Assembly (NCBI RefSeq): GCF_007827975.1
Contig: NZ_VITT01000021.1
Source of the DNA: Nitrospirillum viridazoti
GTDB lineage: Bacteria; Pseudomonadota; Alphaproteobacteria; Azospirillales; Azospirillaceae
Strand: one strand, 5' to 3'
Length of the DNA: 64,000 nt
The position numbers were made by a program, and so were the translations under genes. Shown in pieces: positions 1 through 8,743 of the stretch. The notes beneath the pieces are model-generated. The model was not told the DNA's origin and ran no database searches. It saw only the letters and a program-made list of their open reading frames with translations. Each line of letters starts with the position of its first letter. The first letter of the stretch is position 1.

Positions 1-550
1 GAAAATATGAATGGCCGCCCGCGTGGACGGCCATGTCCGCAATATCATTATAGGAATGTAAAGTATCGCGAGTCGGAATCTTGCCGGCGTGCCGGCCAAT
101 CACCAGATCAGCGCGACCGGGAGTCCGGAAAATATTTTTGACAATGATGGTGACGGCCCGTTTCGTCATGCGTCTCTGTCAAATTGAGGAGTGGATGGAA
201 GTCTGCTCGCGTTTCTCTTTATCGACCCAACTGCCAAAACCCCGGTTCCAGCCCCCCATTTCAGGGGGATGAGACCGTTTTCACTCTGTCAGGGTTTATC
301 AGCAATAACCGGGCCAGTTCGTTCGCGGCTGCGATATAAGCATTTCGGCCGAGGCGGCGGCGAACCGGGCGCACAGCGATTGGGCAATTCAGGATTGTTA
401 CAGGCATGTTGCCGCAAAGCTGTGCAGACGCGGCGGCCCTGCGAAGCTTTAGGCTGTGGGGACTGACTGTCGGGAACGACACTGGACAGGCCGGCCGCTT
501 GCTGTAAGCAGGAAGGGACCCCACGCGGCCACTATTCCCGACGTCCTTCG
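1..550. other. Non-coding left edge, no gene recognised
   Basis: No convincing reading frame covers this stretch; the short open frames lack ribosome sites and family resemblance. It is visibly less GC-rich than the coding regions, mainly before position 250. A hairpin with arms ATGGCCG (11-17) and CGGCCAT (28-34) sits at the extreme left and, read leftwards, runs into a T-rich stretch. It could be the terminator of a gene outside the window that ends toward it. Confidence 0.5.
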
Positions 551-1843
551 ATGCGCCTGTTGAAACCTTTGGCCCATGGCCCCATCGCCCGTCTATGGGG
601 CGCGTTGTCGCTGTCGGCGGTGGGGGACCAGTTGCACCAAATGGCGCTGGTCTGGTTGGCCGTGGGGCTGGTGGGGCCGGACACCGGATATGTCGCGGCG
701 GCCGACACGGTGGCGCTGATGACGGTGGCGCTGCTGGCTGGCGCCTGGGTGGAACGCTGGGACCAGGGCAGCGTCATGATGGCTGCCGACTTGGCGCGCG
801 CCGGCTTGGCGGCGGTGCCGGTGCTGGCAGCGCTGACCGGCCATCTCACCCTGTGGACCCTGGTGGTGCCGTCGGTGGCGCTGTCCGCCCTGGCGGGGCT
901 GTTCGACCCGGCGCTGCAGGCCTCGCTGCCGCGGCTGACGGCGGACCGCAGCCTGCTGGCCGCGACCAACGCCCTGTTCGACGGCACCTTGCGTCTGGCG
1001 CGCCTGGTCGGTCCCACCCTGGCGGGCGCCCTGGCGACGCTGATGCCGCCGGTGGCGCTGATGGGGGTGAACGGCCTCAGCTTCCTGGCGTCTGCCTGCG
1101 CCGTGTTCAGTGTCCGGTCGCATCTCGCCGACCCTGCGGGGAGGGCGCCTGCGCACGCGGCCGCGGCGGTGGACACCCTCGCGGGGCGCTTGCTGGCCGG
1201 CTGGCGCCTGGTGCGGCGGGAGCCGCCCTTCACCTACCTGCTGTGGCGCAGCGGCCTGACCGGCGGCCTGTGGACGCTGACCATTTGGCTGGCGTTGCCG
1301 CTGCTGGTGCGTCAGCAGGGTTTGGCCGGATTCGGCCTCAGTGGCCTGTCCGCCCTGGCCCTGCTGTTCTCGGCCTATGGCGCCGGCAACCTGATCAGCA
1401 ACCTGGTGGTAGGCAGCCTGCCGCCGGGGGGCGTGCTGACCCGCCGGCCCATGGCCCTGGTGGTCGCGGGGGACGTGCTGGTGGGCGGCGGCTTCGTCGT
1501 CATGGCGCTGGCCACGTTCGTGCCCGCGCCATGGACATTGCCCGCCATCGCGCTGTCGGCCGTGGCCACGGCCACGGGCGGCCCGGTGTGCCAAATCCCC
1601 CTGACCACCCTTCGCCAGACACGGTTCAGCGGGGGTGAGATTGCCGCCGTTTTCCGCCTGTTCCTGGTGCTGGACTGCCTGGGAACGCTGGTGGCCATGA
1701 CGGCGGCACCGACGTTGTTGAACCTCCTGTCCACGCCCCTGGTCATGGCCGCGTGTGGCGCTGTCATCCTGGGCACGGCGCTGATCTTCGGCCGGCGGGC
1801 GGACCGGCACACCATGGCTGGGCAGACCATGGTTGCGGGCTAG
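551..1843 (+). CDS. MFS transporter (EntS-like exporter family)
   Basis: This is a 430-residue, strongly hydrophobic protein with about 12 predicted membrane segments. The N-terminal region (around residues 15-60) and the DGTLRLARLVGP stretch near residue 140 resemble MFS_3/EntS-type exporters, which expel siderophores or drugs by proton antiport. The substrate cannot be read from the sequence. The ATG at 551 has no strong Shine-Dalgarno sequence, so the start is only probable. The next gene follows after about 140 bp on the same strand and is another exporter type, so a shared efflux role is possible but unproven. Confidence 0.8.
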   Translation: MRLLKPLAHGPIARLWGALSLSAVGDQLHQMALVWLAVGLVGPDTGYVAAADTVALMTVALLAGAWVERWDQGSVMMAADLARAGLAAVPVLAALTGHLTLWTLVVPSVALSALAGLFDPALQASLPRLTADRSLLAATNALFDGTLRLARLVGPTLAGALATLMPPVALMGVNGLSFLASACAVFSVRSHLADPAGRAPAHAAAAVDTLAGRLLAGWRLVRREPPFTYLLWRSGLTGGLWTLTIWLALPLLVRQQGLAGFGLSGLSALALLFSAYGAGNLISNLVVGSLPPGGVLTRRPMALVVAGDVLVGGGFVVMALATFVPAPWTLPAIALSAVATATGGPVCQIPLTTLRQTRFSGGEIAAVFRLFLVLDCLGTLVAMTAAPTLLNLLSTPLVMAACGAVILGTALIFGRRADRHTMAGQTMVAG

Positions 1844-1987
1844 GGCCATCGCGGTTACGCTCCCGTTATCCGCGTGACTGGCGTAAGCCCCGGATGACGG
1901 GGCCAGATGGAATACCATCGGGAAGCGCGGACGCACCCCGTGCCGCACGCCTGGGCCATCCACCCGTCACAACGGAAGGGGCGTCCC

Positions 1988-2674
1988 ATGCTTGCCAGCC
2001 TGATCCCTATCCTCGTCGCCTTGCTGCTGGGGGCCATGGCCCCCGGGCCCAGCTTCGTGCTGGTCACCCGCACCGCCGTCACCCAATCCCGCCGCAACGG
2101 CCTGGCCGCCGCCGCCGGCATGGGCGTGGGCGGCACCTTCTTCGGCACGTTGGCCCTGCTGGGTCTGACCGCCCTGCTGACCCAGGTCGCCTGGCTCAAC
2201 ATGACACTGCGCCTGGCCGGCGGCCTCTATCTGCTCTATCTCGCGCTGCGCATGTGGCGCGGGGCGGGCACGCCCCTGGGCAAGGCTGCGGGCACGCCGC
2301 TCGCCATGAACGCGGGCGCCGCCACCGATGGCCGCGCGCCGTCGCTGGGCCGGGCCTTCGTCGTGGCGCTGGCCACCCAGCTCAGCAACCCCAAGACCGC
2401 CATCGCCTACGCCGGCATCTTCGCGGCCTTGCTGCCGTCCTCTTCGGTGTCGGGTGGGCCGCCATCCCACCTGCTGCTGTTCCTGCCGCCGGTGATCTTC
2501 CTGATCGAGGCCGGCTGGTACAGCGTGGTGGCCCTGGCCTTCTCGGCGGAGGCGCCGCGCCGGGCCTACCTCAAGGCCAAGGGCGGCATCGACCGGGTGA
2601 CGGGCACGATCATGGGCGTGCTGGGCCTGCGCCTGATGGCGGATGCCGTGCGCGACATGGCCCTGGCGCGCTGA
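1988..2674 (+). CDS. LysE/RhtB family exporter
   Basis: The 228-residue inner-membrane protein opens with a hydrophobic segment followed by APGPSFVLVTRTAV, the LysE/RhtB signature near residues 14-28, and has about six membrane segments. The family exports amino acids or their derivatives such as homoserine, threonine or cysteine; the specific substrate is unknown. I chose the ATG at 1988 because AAGGGG lies just upstream and because an earlier in-frame ATG would add a charged tail before the first membrane segment. The following gene is a paralogue starting 8 bp after the stop, so the two are almost certainly co-transcribed. Confidence 0.85.
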   Translation: MLASLIPILVALLLGAMAPGPSFVLVTRTAVTQSRRNGLAAAAGMGVGGTFFGTLALLGLTALLTQVAWLNMTLRLAGGLYLLYLALRMWRGAGTPLGKAAGTPLAMNAGAATDGRAPSLGRAFVVALATQLSNPKTAIAYAGIFAALLPSSSVSGGPPSHLLLFLPPVIFLIEAGWYSVVALAFSAEAPRRAYLKAKGGIDRVTGTIMGVLGLRLMADAVRDMALAR

Positions 2675-2682
2675 GGGGGGAC

Positions 2683-3321
2683 ATGAGCATGCCGGATATC
2701 AATATGCTGTTGGCGTTCAGCCTGGTGGCCCTGGGCATGGTGCTGACGCCCGGGCCCAACATGGTCTATCTGCTGTCCCGCACCATCTGCCAGGGGCGGG
2801 CCGCCGGCTTCGTCTCCCTGGGCGGGGTTGCGCTGGGCTTCCTGGTCTACATGCTGTGCGCCGCCTTCGGTATCACCGCCCTGGTGTTCGCCGTGCCCTA
2901 CGCCTATGACGCCCTGCGCTTCGGCGGGGCGGCCTATCTGCTGTACCTTGCCTGGCAGGCGCTGAAGCCCGGCGGCCGCTCCCCCTTCCAGGTGCGGGCC
3001 CTGCCGGTGGACAGCCCGCGCCGGCTGTTCAGCATGGGCTTTCTGACCAACCTGCTGAACCCCAAGATCGCCATGCTGTACCTGTCGCTGCTGCCGCAGT
3101 TCATCGTCCCGGGCAAGGGCAGCGTGCTGGCGCAGAGCCTGGCCCTGGGCGGCGCCCAGATCGCCATCAGCCTGACGGTTAACGCCCTGGTGGTGCTGAC
3201 CGCCGGCGGCCTGGCGGCTTTCCTGGGTACGCGGCCCACCTGGCTCAGGATGCAGCGCTGGTTGATGGGCACGGTGCTGGCCGGCCTGGCCCTGCGCATG
3301 GCGACCGAGGCCCGTCGTTAA
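2683..3321 (+). CDS. LysE/RhtB family exporter, second copy
   Basis: The 212-residue paralogue of the preceding gene carries the signature TPGPNMVYLLSRTI near residues 23-36 and about six membrane helices. The start at 2683 is supported by a GAGGGGGG ribosome site that overlaps the intergenic gap. Two adjacent LysE-type exporters are common and may handle different amino acids or form mixed units. No substrate can be assigned. A perfect hairpin at 3422-3445 lies about 100 bp downstream and could end this transcript and the converging one. Confidence 0.85.
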   Translation: MSMPDINMLLAFSLVALGMVLTPGPNMVYLLSRTICQGRAAGFVSLGGVALGFLVYMLCAAFGITALVFAVPYAYDALRFGGAAYLLYLAWQALKPGGRSPFQVRALPVDSPRRLFSMGFLTNLLNPKIAMLYLSLLPQFIVPGKGSVLAQSLALGGAQIAISLTVNALVVLTAGGLAAFLGTRPTWLRMQRWLMGTVLAGLALRMATEARR

Positions 3322-3421
3322 GCTTTCACCCCAAGGCCTCAGAACGCATTCCGGGGGGGGCCACCCGCAACAGCGGGCGCCAGAGCTTTCCGGCGGGCAT
3401 GGCGCAATGGAGATCGGGGAA

Positions 3422-3445
3422 GGGTGGGCGCGGAGGCGCCCACCC
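3422..3445. terminator. Bidirectional terminator-like hairpin
   Basis: Arms GGGTGGGCGC and GCGCCCACCC pair perfectly over 10 bp around a GGAG loop. It lies between converging genes, 8 bp beyond the stop of the acetoacetate decarboxylase gene. Read on the minus strand it is followed by TTCCCC rather than a full T-run, so it is a probable but not textbook terminator. Confidence 0.6.
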
Positions 3446-3453
3446 GAACCGCA

Positions 3454-4197
3454 TCAGGCCATGTAATCGTGCAGCACCCGGCCGAAGGGCAGGGTGAAGT
3501 CCACCACCTGGTGGCGGCCGCCGACGATGCGGCGTACCGGCAGGTCGGCCACGCGGCAGTTGACGTGGGGCATCAGGTGCAGGCGGGCCGGGCCGTCCCA
3601 GGCGCCGTGGACATGGATGTCGGTCAGGTTGTAGCCCACCAGCTGGGCCACCTTGGGGCCGCCGTCCACGTCGGGAATGAACTTCAGGTTCACGTTCAGC
3701 TTGCCGATGCCCTTGGCCACCTCATCCAGCCGGTCGGCCAGGCTGAAGTGCTTGTAGGTCATGGTGCCCATGGCCACCCGCTCCTCATCATAGTGCAGCG
3801 TGCCGGTCAGGGTGTCCTTCTGCACCTTCAGGCGGGGGATGCCGTACTTCTTGGGGAAGCCCCAGATCTCGCGGCCGGCGGTGATGGGCGGCTCATCGTC
3901 CAGATACATCTGAACCGAGAAGTTGCAGGGCTCGCCATTGAACTGGGCGACGATGCCGGTGCCGCTCTCCTCATAATCGCCGAAGCCGGAGCTGTCGGGC
4001 ATCTTCATCCATTCATAGAAGCACAGGTTGCCCGGCGCCGGCTCCAGCGGTTCCGGCAGGGCCCGGCGGATGGCCTCCGGGTCGCTTTCATAGGTGATGA
4101 TCAGATATTCGCGGCGGATGAAGCGGTAGGGCCCCCGGGGGTAGCTGGGGCTGAACAGGGGCATGGAACTGGCGGAGAGGATCTCGTCACGATTCAT
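3454..4197 (-). CDS. adc: Acetoacetate decarboxylase
   Basis: The 247-residue cytoplasmic enzyme belongs to the acetoacetate decarboxylase family, which converts acetoacetate to acetone and CO2 through a lysine Schiff base. The active-site motif EIWGFPKKYG is present, with the lysine pair at residues 116-117 corresponding to the catalytic pair of the clostridial enzyme. Arg28/29 and Glu76/77 fall where its active-site Arg and Glu lie. The start at 4197 has GGGAG about 10 bases upstream; an earlier frame opening would add 15 residues without homology. No CoA-transferase gene is adjacent. Some family members act on other keto acids, so the substrate is inferred. Confidence 0.85.
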   Translation of the reverse strand: MNRDEILSASSMPLFSPSYPRGPYRFIRREYLIITYESDPEAIRRALPEPLEPAPGNLCFYEWMKMPDSSGFGDYEESGTGIVAQFNGEPCNFSVQMYLDDEPPITAGREIWGFPKKYGIPRLKVQKDTLTGTLHYDEERVAMGTMTYKHFSLADRLDEVAKGIGKLNVNLKFIPDVDGGPKVAQLVGYNLTDIHVHGAWDGPARLHLMPHVNCRVADLPVRRIVGGRHQVVDFTLPFGRVLHDYMA

Positions 4198-4431
4198 GTC
4201 GGCACTACTCCCAGGCATTCGGGGCCTAAAGGGGGGAAGCACCGGGACCGGTCGACAGGCGGGATGGTTGCTGGACCTTGGCGGCGGACCGATACCCGGA
4301 CGAAGGGATGATCAGGATGGCGGATGCATTCCCGGAAAACCATTCCCTGTCCGAGTAATTTTTGTTGCGCCGCATCAAACGAAAGGCACACGGGGGGCGG
4401 CGAATGACCGCACCCCGTTTCCCCAGTGTTA

Positions 4432-5046
4432 TCAATAACCGACGGTGAAGCGGCGGTTGACGTGTGCCGGGCTCTCCACCTCATCCACCAGCGCGACCGC
4501 GAAATCCTCGTAACTGACCTGGCTCTTGCCCGTGGCGTCGACCAGCAACTGGTCGTCGGCCAGGCGGAATCGGCCGGTGCGTTCCCCGGCGAAGAAGAAG
4601 GCGGACGGCGACAGGAAGGTCCATTCCACTCCGGTGTCGCCCTGGCGCAACGCGTTCAGCACGTCGCGGCCGGCGCCGGCCTCCGCCTTGTAGGCGGCCG
4701 GGAATTCCGGCGTGTCGATCAGCGCCACGCCCGGCGCCACCTCCAGCGAGCCGGCGCCGCCGACCATCAGCAGGCGCTTCACGCCGGCGGTCGTGATGGC
4801 GCTGAGCAGCGAGGGCAGGTCCAGGCCCTGGAAGCGGGTGCTGCTGATGACGAGGTCGTGGCCGGCCAGCAGGGGGGCCAGGCCGGCGGCATCGCCGGTG
4901 TCGCCGGCCCTGGCCGTGACGCCGTCCTGGGCCGGCACCTTGGCCACATCGCGGGCGATGGCGGTGACGGTGTGGCCGCGGCGGCGCAGCTCCGCCAGGA
5001 TACGGGTGCCGACATTGCCGGTGGCGCCGATCAGGGCGACTTTCAT
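4432..5046 (-). CDS. NAD(P)-binding reductase (NmrA-like atypical SDR)
   Basis: This 204-residue protein starts with MKVALIGATGNVGTRI, the GxxGxxG nucleotide-binding motif of atypical SDR/NmrA-type proteins, and continues with the expected alternating Rossmann pattern. Its last residues VNRRFTVGY match YwnB/YfkO-style small NAD(P)H-binding proteins. A role in quinone or stress redox chemistry is likely but not shown. It is transcribed away from an HxlR-family regulator across a 200-bp gap that holds a clear dyad at 5094-5110. This is a typical arrangement for a regulator controlling its divergent neighbour. Confidence 0.8.
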   Translation of the reverse strand: MKVALIGATGNVGTRILAELRRRGHTVTAIARDVAKVPAQDGVTARAGDTGDAAGLAPLLAGHDLVISSTRFQGLDLPSLLSAITTAGVKRLLMVGGAGSLEVAPGVALIDTPEFPAAYKAEAGAGRDVLNALRQGDTGVEWTFLSPSAFFFAGERTGRFRLADDQLLVDATGKSQVSYEDFAVALVDEVESPAHVNRRFTVGY

Positions 5047-5093
5047 GGGATGTCTCCGGTTTAAGCGCTGGCGAACAATCGCACAGCGGACTA

Positions 5094-5110
5094 GGTTACG
5101 TTCGGTAACC
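5094..5110. promoter_or_regulatory. Candidate HxlR operator dyad
   Basis: GGTTAC and GTAACC form a perfect 6-bp inverted repeat with a 5-bp centre. It lies 48 bp upstream of the reductase start and 136 bp upstream of the HxlR-type regulator start, inside the divergent intergenic region. Many HxlR proteins bind GTTAC-type half sites near their own gene, so this is the most likely operator. Confidence 0.55.
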
Positions 5111-5245
5111 AGATGCCATTTTGGCCGCCAGGTTTGAAGAAGGCATGTTCCGGTGCCCTGGTTATCGCGGCGTTACCACCCCCGCGCCCCACCCGGGCCC
5201 ACGCCGCGTCCCGTATCAACTGGCGCGCTCAGGATGGAGACACCC

Positions 5246-5683
5246 ATGGACGGACGCACGCTCGAAGCATCCGCGGAACCTGTCATCGCCGAGGATGAGG
5301 TCGCCGCCGGATATCGCCCCGACGCGGAGGATGGCGTTTGCCCGGTGCGCGACGTGCTGGACCGCCTGGGCGACGCGTGGAGCGTCCTGGTCATTCGTCA
5401 CCTGGACGGGGGCCCCGCCCGTTTCAACGCCCTGCGCCGCGCCATTGAGGGCATCTCCCAGCGCATGCTGGCGCAGACCCTGCGCAAGCTGGAACGTGAC
5501 GGCCTGGCCCGCCGCACGGTGTTCCCCACCACCCCGCCGCAAGTGGAATACGCCCTGACCGACCTGGGCCGCAGCTTCTCAATCCACTTGGCGCACCTGG
5601 CGCAGTGGGCCGCCCTGCACCAACCCGCCATCCGCGCCAGCCGCCGGGCTTATGATGCCGCGTCCGGCGACGACGGCGCGTGA
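5246..5683 (+). CDS. HxlR-family winged-helix regulator
   Basis: The 145-residue protein has the HxlR/MarR-like fold: CPVRDVLDRLGDAWSVLVIRHL (around residues 35-56), then a recognition helix in GISQRMLAQTLRKLERDGL and a wing ending in VEYALTDLGRSF. HxlR proteins sense electrophiles, quinones or aldehydes, often through the conserved N-terminal Cys, present here before PVRDVL. The ATG at 5246 has GGAG six bases upstream, better than the ATG 12 bases earlier. It is divergent from the NmrA-like gene and probably represses it and itself. Confidence 0.88.
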   Translation: MDGRTLEASAEPVIAEDEVAAGYRPDAEDGVCPVRDVLDRLGDAWSVLVIRHLDGGPARFNALRRAIEGISQRMLAQTLRKLERDGLARRTVFPTTPPQVEYALTDLGRSFSIHLAHLAQWAALHQPAIRASRRAYDAASGDDGA

Positions 5684-5814
5684 CGGCTGAGGCACCACGC
5701 CGCTGCGACACTATGTCGCTCAATTGGGGCGCCCTTAACCATATTCATGCGATGATTCACAAATCGGCAACCAATATGCTCCGGTCATTACTATCTCTTT
5801 AGTGGTGACTCTCC

Positions 5815-6261
5815 ATGCATATTCGGTTAGCGCTTGCTGCCACTTTCGCCATATTCAGCCTGTCGGCCTGCTCCTCCATCATCGAGGGCACCTCCCAGGA
5901 AATCACCGTCAACACCAACCCGGCCGGGGCCAACTGCGCGCTGGAGCGGGAGGGTACGGTCATCGCCCGGGTCAGTCAGACTCCGGCGTCGGCCACGGTG
6001 AAGAAGACCAAGCACGACATCACCATCCGCTGCAGCAAGGATGGCTTCCAGGAAGCGACCTTCCTGAACAAGTCCGGCACCGCCGGCGCCACCGTCGGCA
6101 ATATCCTGGCCGGCGGCGGCATCGGCTGGGCCATCGACAGCGCCAGCGGCGCCGACAACAAATACGATAGCCCCGTGAACATCACCCTGGTGCCGGTGGG
6201 GACCGCCACCCCGGCCCCGACGTCCGCCCCAGCGGCGCCGGCCGCCCCAGCCGCGAAGTAA
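5815..6261 (+). CDS. Small outer-membrane-type lipoprotein
   Basis: The 148-residue protein has a signal peptide ending in the lipobox LSAC (Cys19), so it should be lipidated and anchored in the envelope. The mature part contains SQEITVNTNPAGANCAL, resembling a PEGA-like beta domain, then a glycine-rich hydrophobic stretch (TAGATVGNILAGGGIGWAID) similar to glycine-zipper segments, and an Ala/Pro tail. Related small lipoproteins are widespread in proteobacteria with no established function. A strong terminator at 6281-6315 follows. Confidence 0.75.
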   Translation: MHIRLALAATFAIFSLSACSSIIEGTSQEITVNTNPAGANCALEREGTVIARVSQTPASATVKKTKHDITIRCSKDGFQEATFLNKSGTAGATVGNILAGGGIGWAIDSASGADNKYDSPVNITLVPVGTATPAPTSAPAAPAAPAAK

Positions 6262-6280
6262 GCGGGCCGGCTGGAAAAGC

Positions 6281-6315
6281 AAAAGGGCGGTGGCTATATG
6301 GCCCCCGCCCTTTTT
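6281..6315. terminator. Bidirectional rho-independent terminator
   Basis: The arms AAAAGGGCGGTGGC and GCCCCCGCCCTTTTT form a long stem with one mismatch. It has a T-run on the plus side and, because the left arm begins with A4, a T-run on the minus side as well. It sits between the lipoprotein gene and the converging HAMP gene and can serve both. Confidence 0.85.
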
Positions 6316-6340
6316 GTCATGGCGTCGCGCCGGACGGTCC

Positions 6341-8743
6341 TCAGCCGCCGGCGGTGGCGCGCAACTGCTCGGCGATGGCGGCCAGCCGGTCGCCCAGGTC
6401 CTTGGTGGCGGCGGTGCTGGCCTGCTCGTGGGCGCGGCTGCTGTCGACCAGGGCCTTCAGGTCGCCGGTCAGGTCCAGCAGGCCGCGGATAGTGCGGTCA
6501 GCCGCCTCCACGCGGATGCGCAGGCCATCGGCCAGGGATTGCACGGTGGCCAGGTTGGGATCGACGCGGGGCGCCAGCGCCTCTGCCAATCCGCCGGTCA
6601 GGGCGCGCAGGGACTCCGTCGCCTCGTCCTGGCGGGCCAAGGCGCGGTTCAGGGCGTTGGTGGCGCCACTGGCGTCGGTCGCCAGGCTGGTGGCCTCCCG
6701 CCGCAGGTCGCGCACCGCTTCCTCCACCCGCGTCCCGGCGTCGCCCAGGCCGGCGGCCAGCATGTCCGACAGGCGTGTGGCGGTGTCGCCGATGCTGCCG
6801 GCCCGGTCCCCCAGGGCGTGGGCCGTGGCCTCCAGCCGGGCGATGGCCTCGTCGGCGGCGGCCTTCTGGTCGGGATCGGCGCTGCGGCGTTCCAGCTCGG
6901 CGCGCATGGTCTCCGATATCTTGCCGAGGCTGTCCAGGGTGCGGGTCATCTCGCCCGCGCGCAGCGCCACGCCCGCGGCCGCGCCCGCCAGGTCGCGCTG
7001 CACCGCCGCCAGGCTTTCCGCCACCGGCTCCAGGCGGGTGCTGTTGGCTTCGGCCGCCGTCTCGATCAGGCGGTTGGCGCGGTTCAGGCCGTCCAGCGCA
7101 CCTGACAGGTTGCGCGTGACCTCGTCCGCCGTGCCGCGCAGCAATTCGGCCGAGCCTTCCACCCGGCCCGTCACCCGTTCCAGCCGATCGCCGGCGTGGG
7201 CCAGGGCGGCCTGCAGGTTGCGGTCGCTGTTGCCCACCGCTTCCGTTGCGCGCGTCAGCCCGGCGGTGGCCTCGGCGGAACTGCTGGCCAGCATCTCGCC
7301 TGAAGCGCGCAGCAGCTTGACCGAGGCCAGCAGCTTGTTCTGCAGGTCGCCCATGGCGCTGTTCATGCGCTCGTTGGCCTGTTGCGCTTCGCTCGTGGCA
7401 TGGCGCAACTCCCCCTCCGTCTCCGACAGCCCGCGCACGACGCGGCCCACGTCCTCGCCGGCGGTCAGCACGGTGTTGGCCACCAGGTCGGCGTTGCGGC
7501 GCAGCGCCTCGACCAAGTTGTCCAGCCCGCCACCGCCGCCCCGGTCGTCGAAGGCGTGGACCTGCAGGGCGGCGCGGCTCAACAGCTCCGTCGCCTCCTT
7601 GATCTCGCGGTTGCTGTCGCCGGCGGCCTTGGCCACGGCGCCGCACAGCTCGCCCATGCGTCGCACGCTGTCGGTCAGCTCCTGCCGGGTGTCGCCCAGC
7701 AATTCCGTCAGGTCGTGCTGGGTGCCGCTCAGCAGGCCGGTCAGATCGCGCCGCGTGTCGGCCACCAGGGTGGACACGGCGTCACCGTTGCCGGCCAGGG
7801 TGTCGCCGGCGCTGCGCAGGCGGGTGGTCAGCTGGTCGAACAGATCGCCGGCGTCGCCGTCGAACTTCAGGCGCACGCGCCCGTTCTCGGTGATGATGGA
7901 CACGTCGGGCAGGTCGGCCACCTGGCGGCGGAAGCCCTCGATGGCGCGGGCCATGTCGCCCAGCTCGTCCACGCGATCGGTGCCGGCCACGGGCACGCGC
8001 CAATCCCCCCGGGCGACTCCGCCCACGCTGTCGCGCAACTGGGCCAGCGGCACCAGCAGGCGCAGGCGGATCAGCCACAGGGTCGCCGCCGCCGTGGCCA
8101 GCATGGCACCCACGGCGGCGATGCCCAGCCAGAATCCGGCGCGGGCGGGGCCGGCCAGCACGTCGGCCGTGGTCTGCACCTCCTGCCGGCGCAGCTGGGC
8201 GATGCGATCGGCCACGGCGGCGTGCAGGGTCATCAGCGACAGGCCGGTGGCGCCGGACAGGGCCTGCGGCTTGTCGCCAGCGGCGTTCACCGCCGCGCGA
8301 TAGCGGTCGATGAGGCGGTGCAGATCGCGCGCCAAGTCTGATTCGGCCGTGGTCAGGCGGTTGCCTTCGAAGGCGCGGACGTTGCGGTCCGCCGTTTCCA
8401 ACGCCTGGGCAATGTCGGCCCGCGCCTGGGCGCTCCCGGTTTCGGCATACACGGCCAGCGCGTTCAGGAGCCCGCCGTTGCCCAGGGCCGACCGCGCCTC
8501 ATCCAGGGCGCGGGATTTGGCGGCGGCTGCGGCCGGCGTCTCATCCAGCGACCGATCGACGCGGCTGAACAGGGCCATGTTGTAGGTCGCGGCCGCCACC
8601 AAGGCGACCGATGCGGCAACGACCAGGGCGGCGATCCAGCCGCTGGCGCGCCGCAGGCTGCCGGCGTGGCCCCCTCTGGCGGCGCCGTGCGATGAACTGA
8701 CCCCTGACCTCATACCCCCCACCCGCCTGTCGTCCCATTCCAT
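6341..8743 (-). CDS. HAMP-domain membrane protein with long coiled coil
   Basis: The 800-residue protein has a first membrane helix near residues 35-55, an extracytoplasmic helical domain of about 145 residues, a second helix near 203-226, and a HAMP domain (about 225-280). Roughly 500 residues of Ala/Leu/Glu/Arg-rich coiled coil follow. The layout recalls a methyl-accepting chemotaxis protein, but I do not see the conserved signalling hairpin tip of that family, nor a kinase or cyclase domain. Three 11-residue repeats (DTRRDLTGLLS and relatives) occupy residues 329-361. The start could be the ATG at 8743 or at 8713. Role unknown: a signalling or scaffold protein. Confidence 0.6.
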   Translation of the reverse strand: MEWDDRRVGGMRSGVSSSHGAARGGHAGSLRRASGWIAALVVAASVALVAAATYNMALFSRVDRSLDETPAAAAAKSRALDEARSALGNGGLLNALAVYAETGSAQARADIAQALETADRNVRAFEGNRLTTAESDLARDLHRLIDRYRAAVNAAGDKPQALSGATGLSLMTLHAAVADRIAQLRRQEVQTTADVLAGPARAGFWLGIAAVGAMLATAAATLWLIRLRLLVPLAQLRDSVGGVARGDWRVPVAGTDRVDELGDMARAIEGFRRQVADLPDVSIITENGRVRLKFDGDAGDLFDQLTTRLRSAGDTLAGNGDAVSTLVADTRRDLTGLLSGTQHDLTELLGDTRQELTDSVRRMGELCGAVAKAAGDSNREIKEATELLSRAALQVHAFDDRGGGGGLDNLVEALRRNADLVANTVLTAGEDVGRVVRGLSETEGELRHATSEAQQANERMNSAMGDLQNKLLASVKLLRASGEMLASSSAEATAGLTRATEAVGNSDRNLQAALAHAGDRLERVTGRVEGSAELLRGTADEVTRNLSGALDGLNRANRLIETAAEANSTRLEPVAESLAAVQRDLAGAAAGVALRAGEMTRTLDSLGKISETMRAELERRSADPDQKAAADEAIARLEATAHALGDRAGSIGDTATRLSDMLAAGLGDAGTRVEEAVRDLRREATSLATDASGATNALNRALARQDEATESLRALTGGLAEALAPRVDPNLATVQSLADGLRIRVEAADRTIRGLLDLTGDLKALVDSSRAHEQASTAATKDLGDRLAAIAEQLRATAGG

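Noticed and set aside
1880..1910. GCCCC-GGATGAC-GGGGC stem before the LysE gene
   Set aside because: It has a GGAT-containing loop but lacks all flanking motifs of the dispersed element.
593..1963. A 456-codon open frame antisense to the first MFS gene
   Set aside because: Gln/Arg/His-rich composition with no domain; it is the usual long antisense opening of a GC-rich gene. The plus-strand frame has clear membrane helices.
3422..3445. Possible fourth copy of the two-hairpin element
   Set aside because: The loop is GGAG and neither the linker nor the CTGAGGG tail is present. It is treated as a terminator only.
6354..8303. A 649-codon open frame opposite the HAMP gene
   Set aside because: Ser/Arg-rich shadow produced by the coiled-coil codons of the opposite strand; no ribosome site or recognisable fold.
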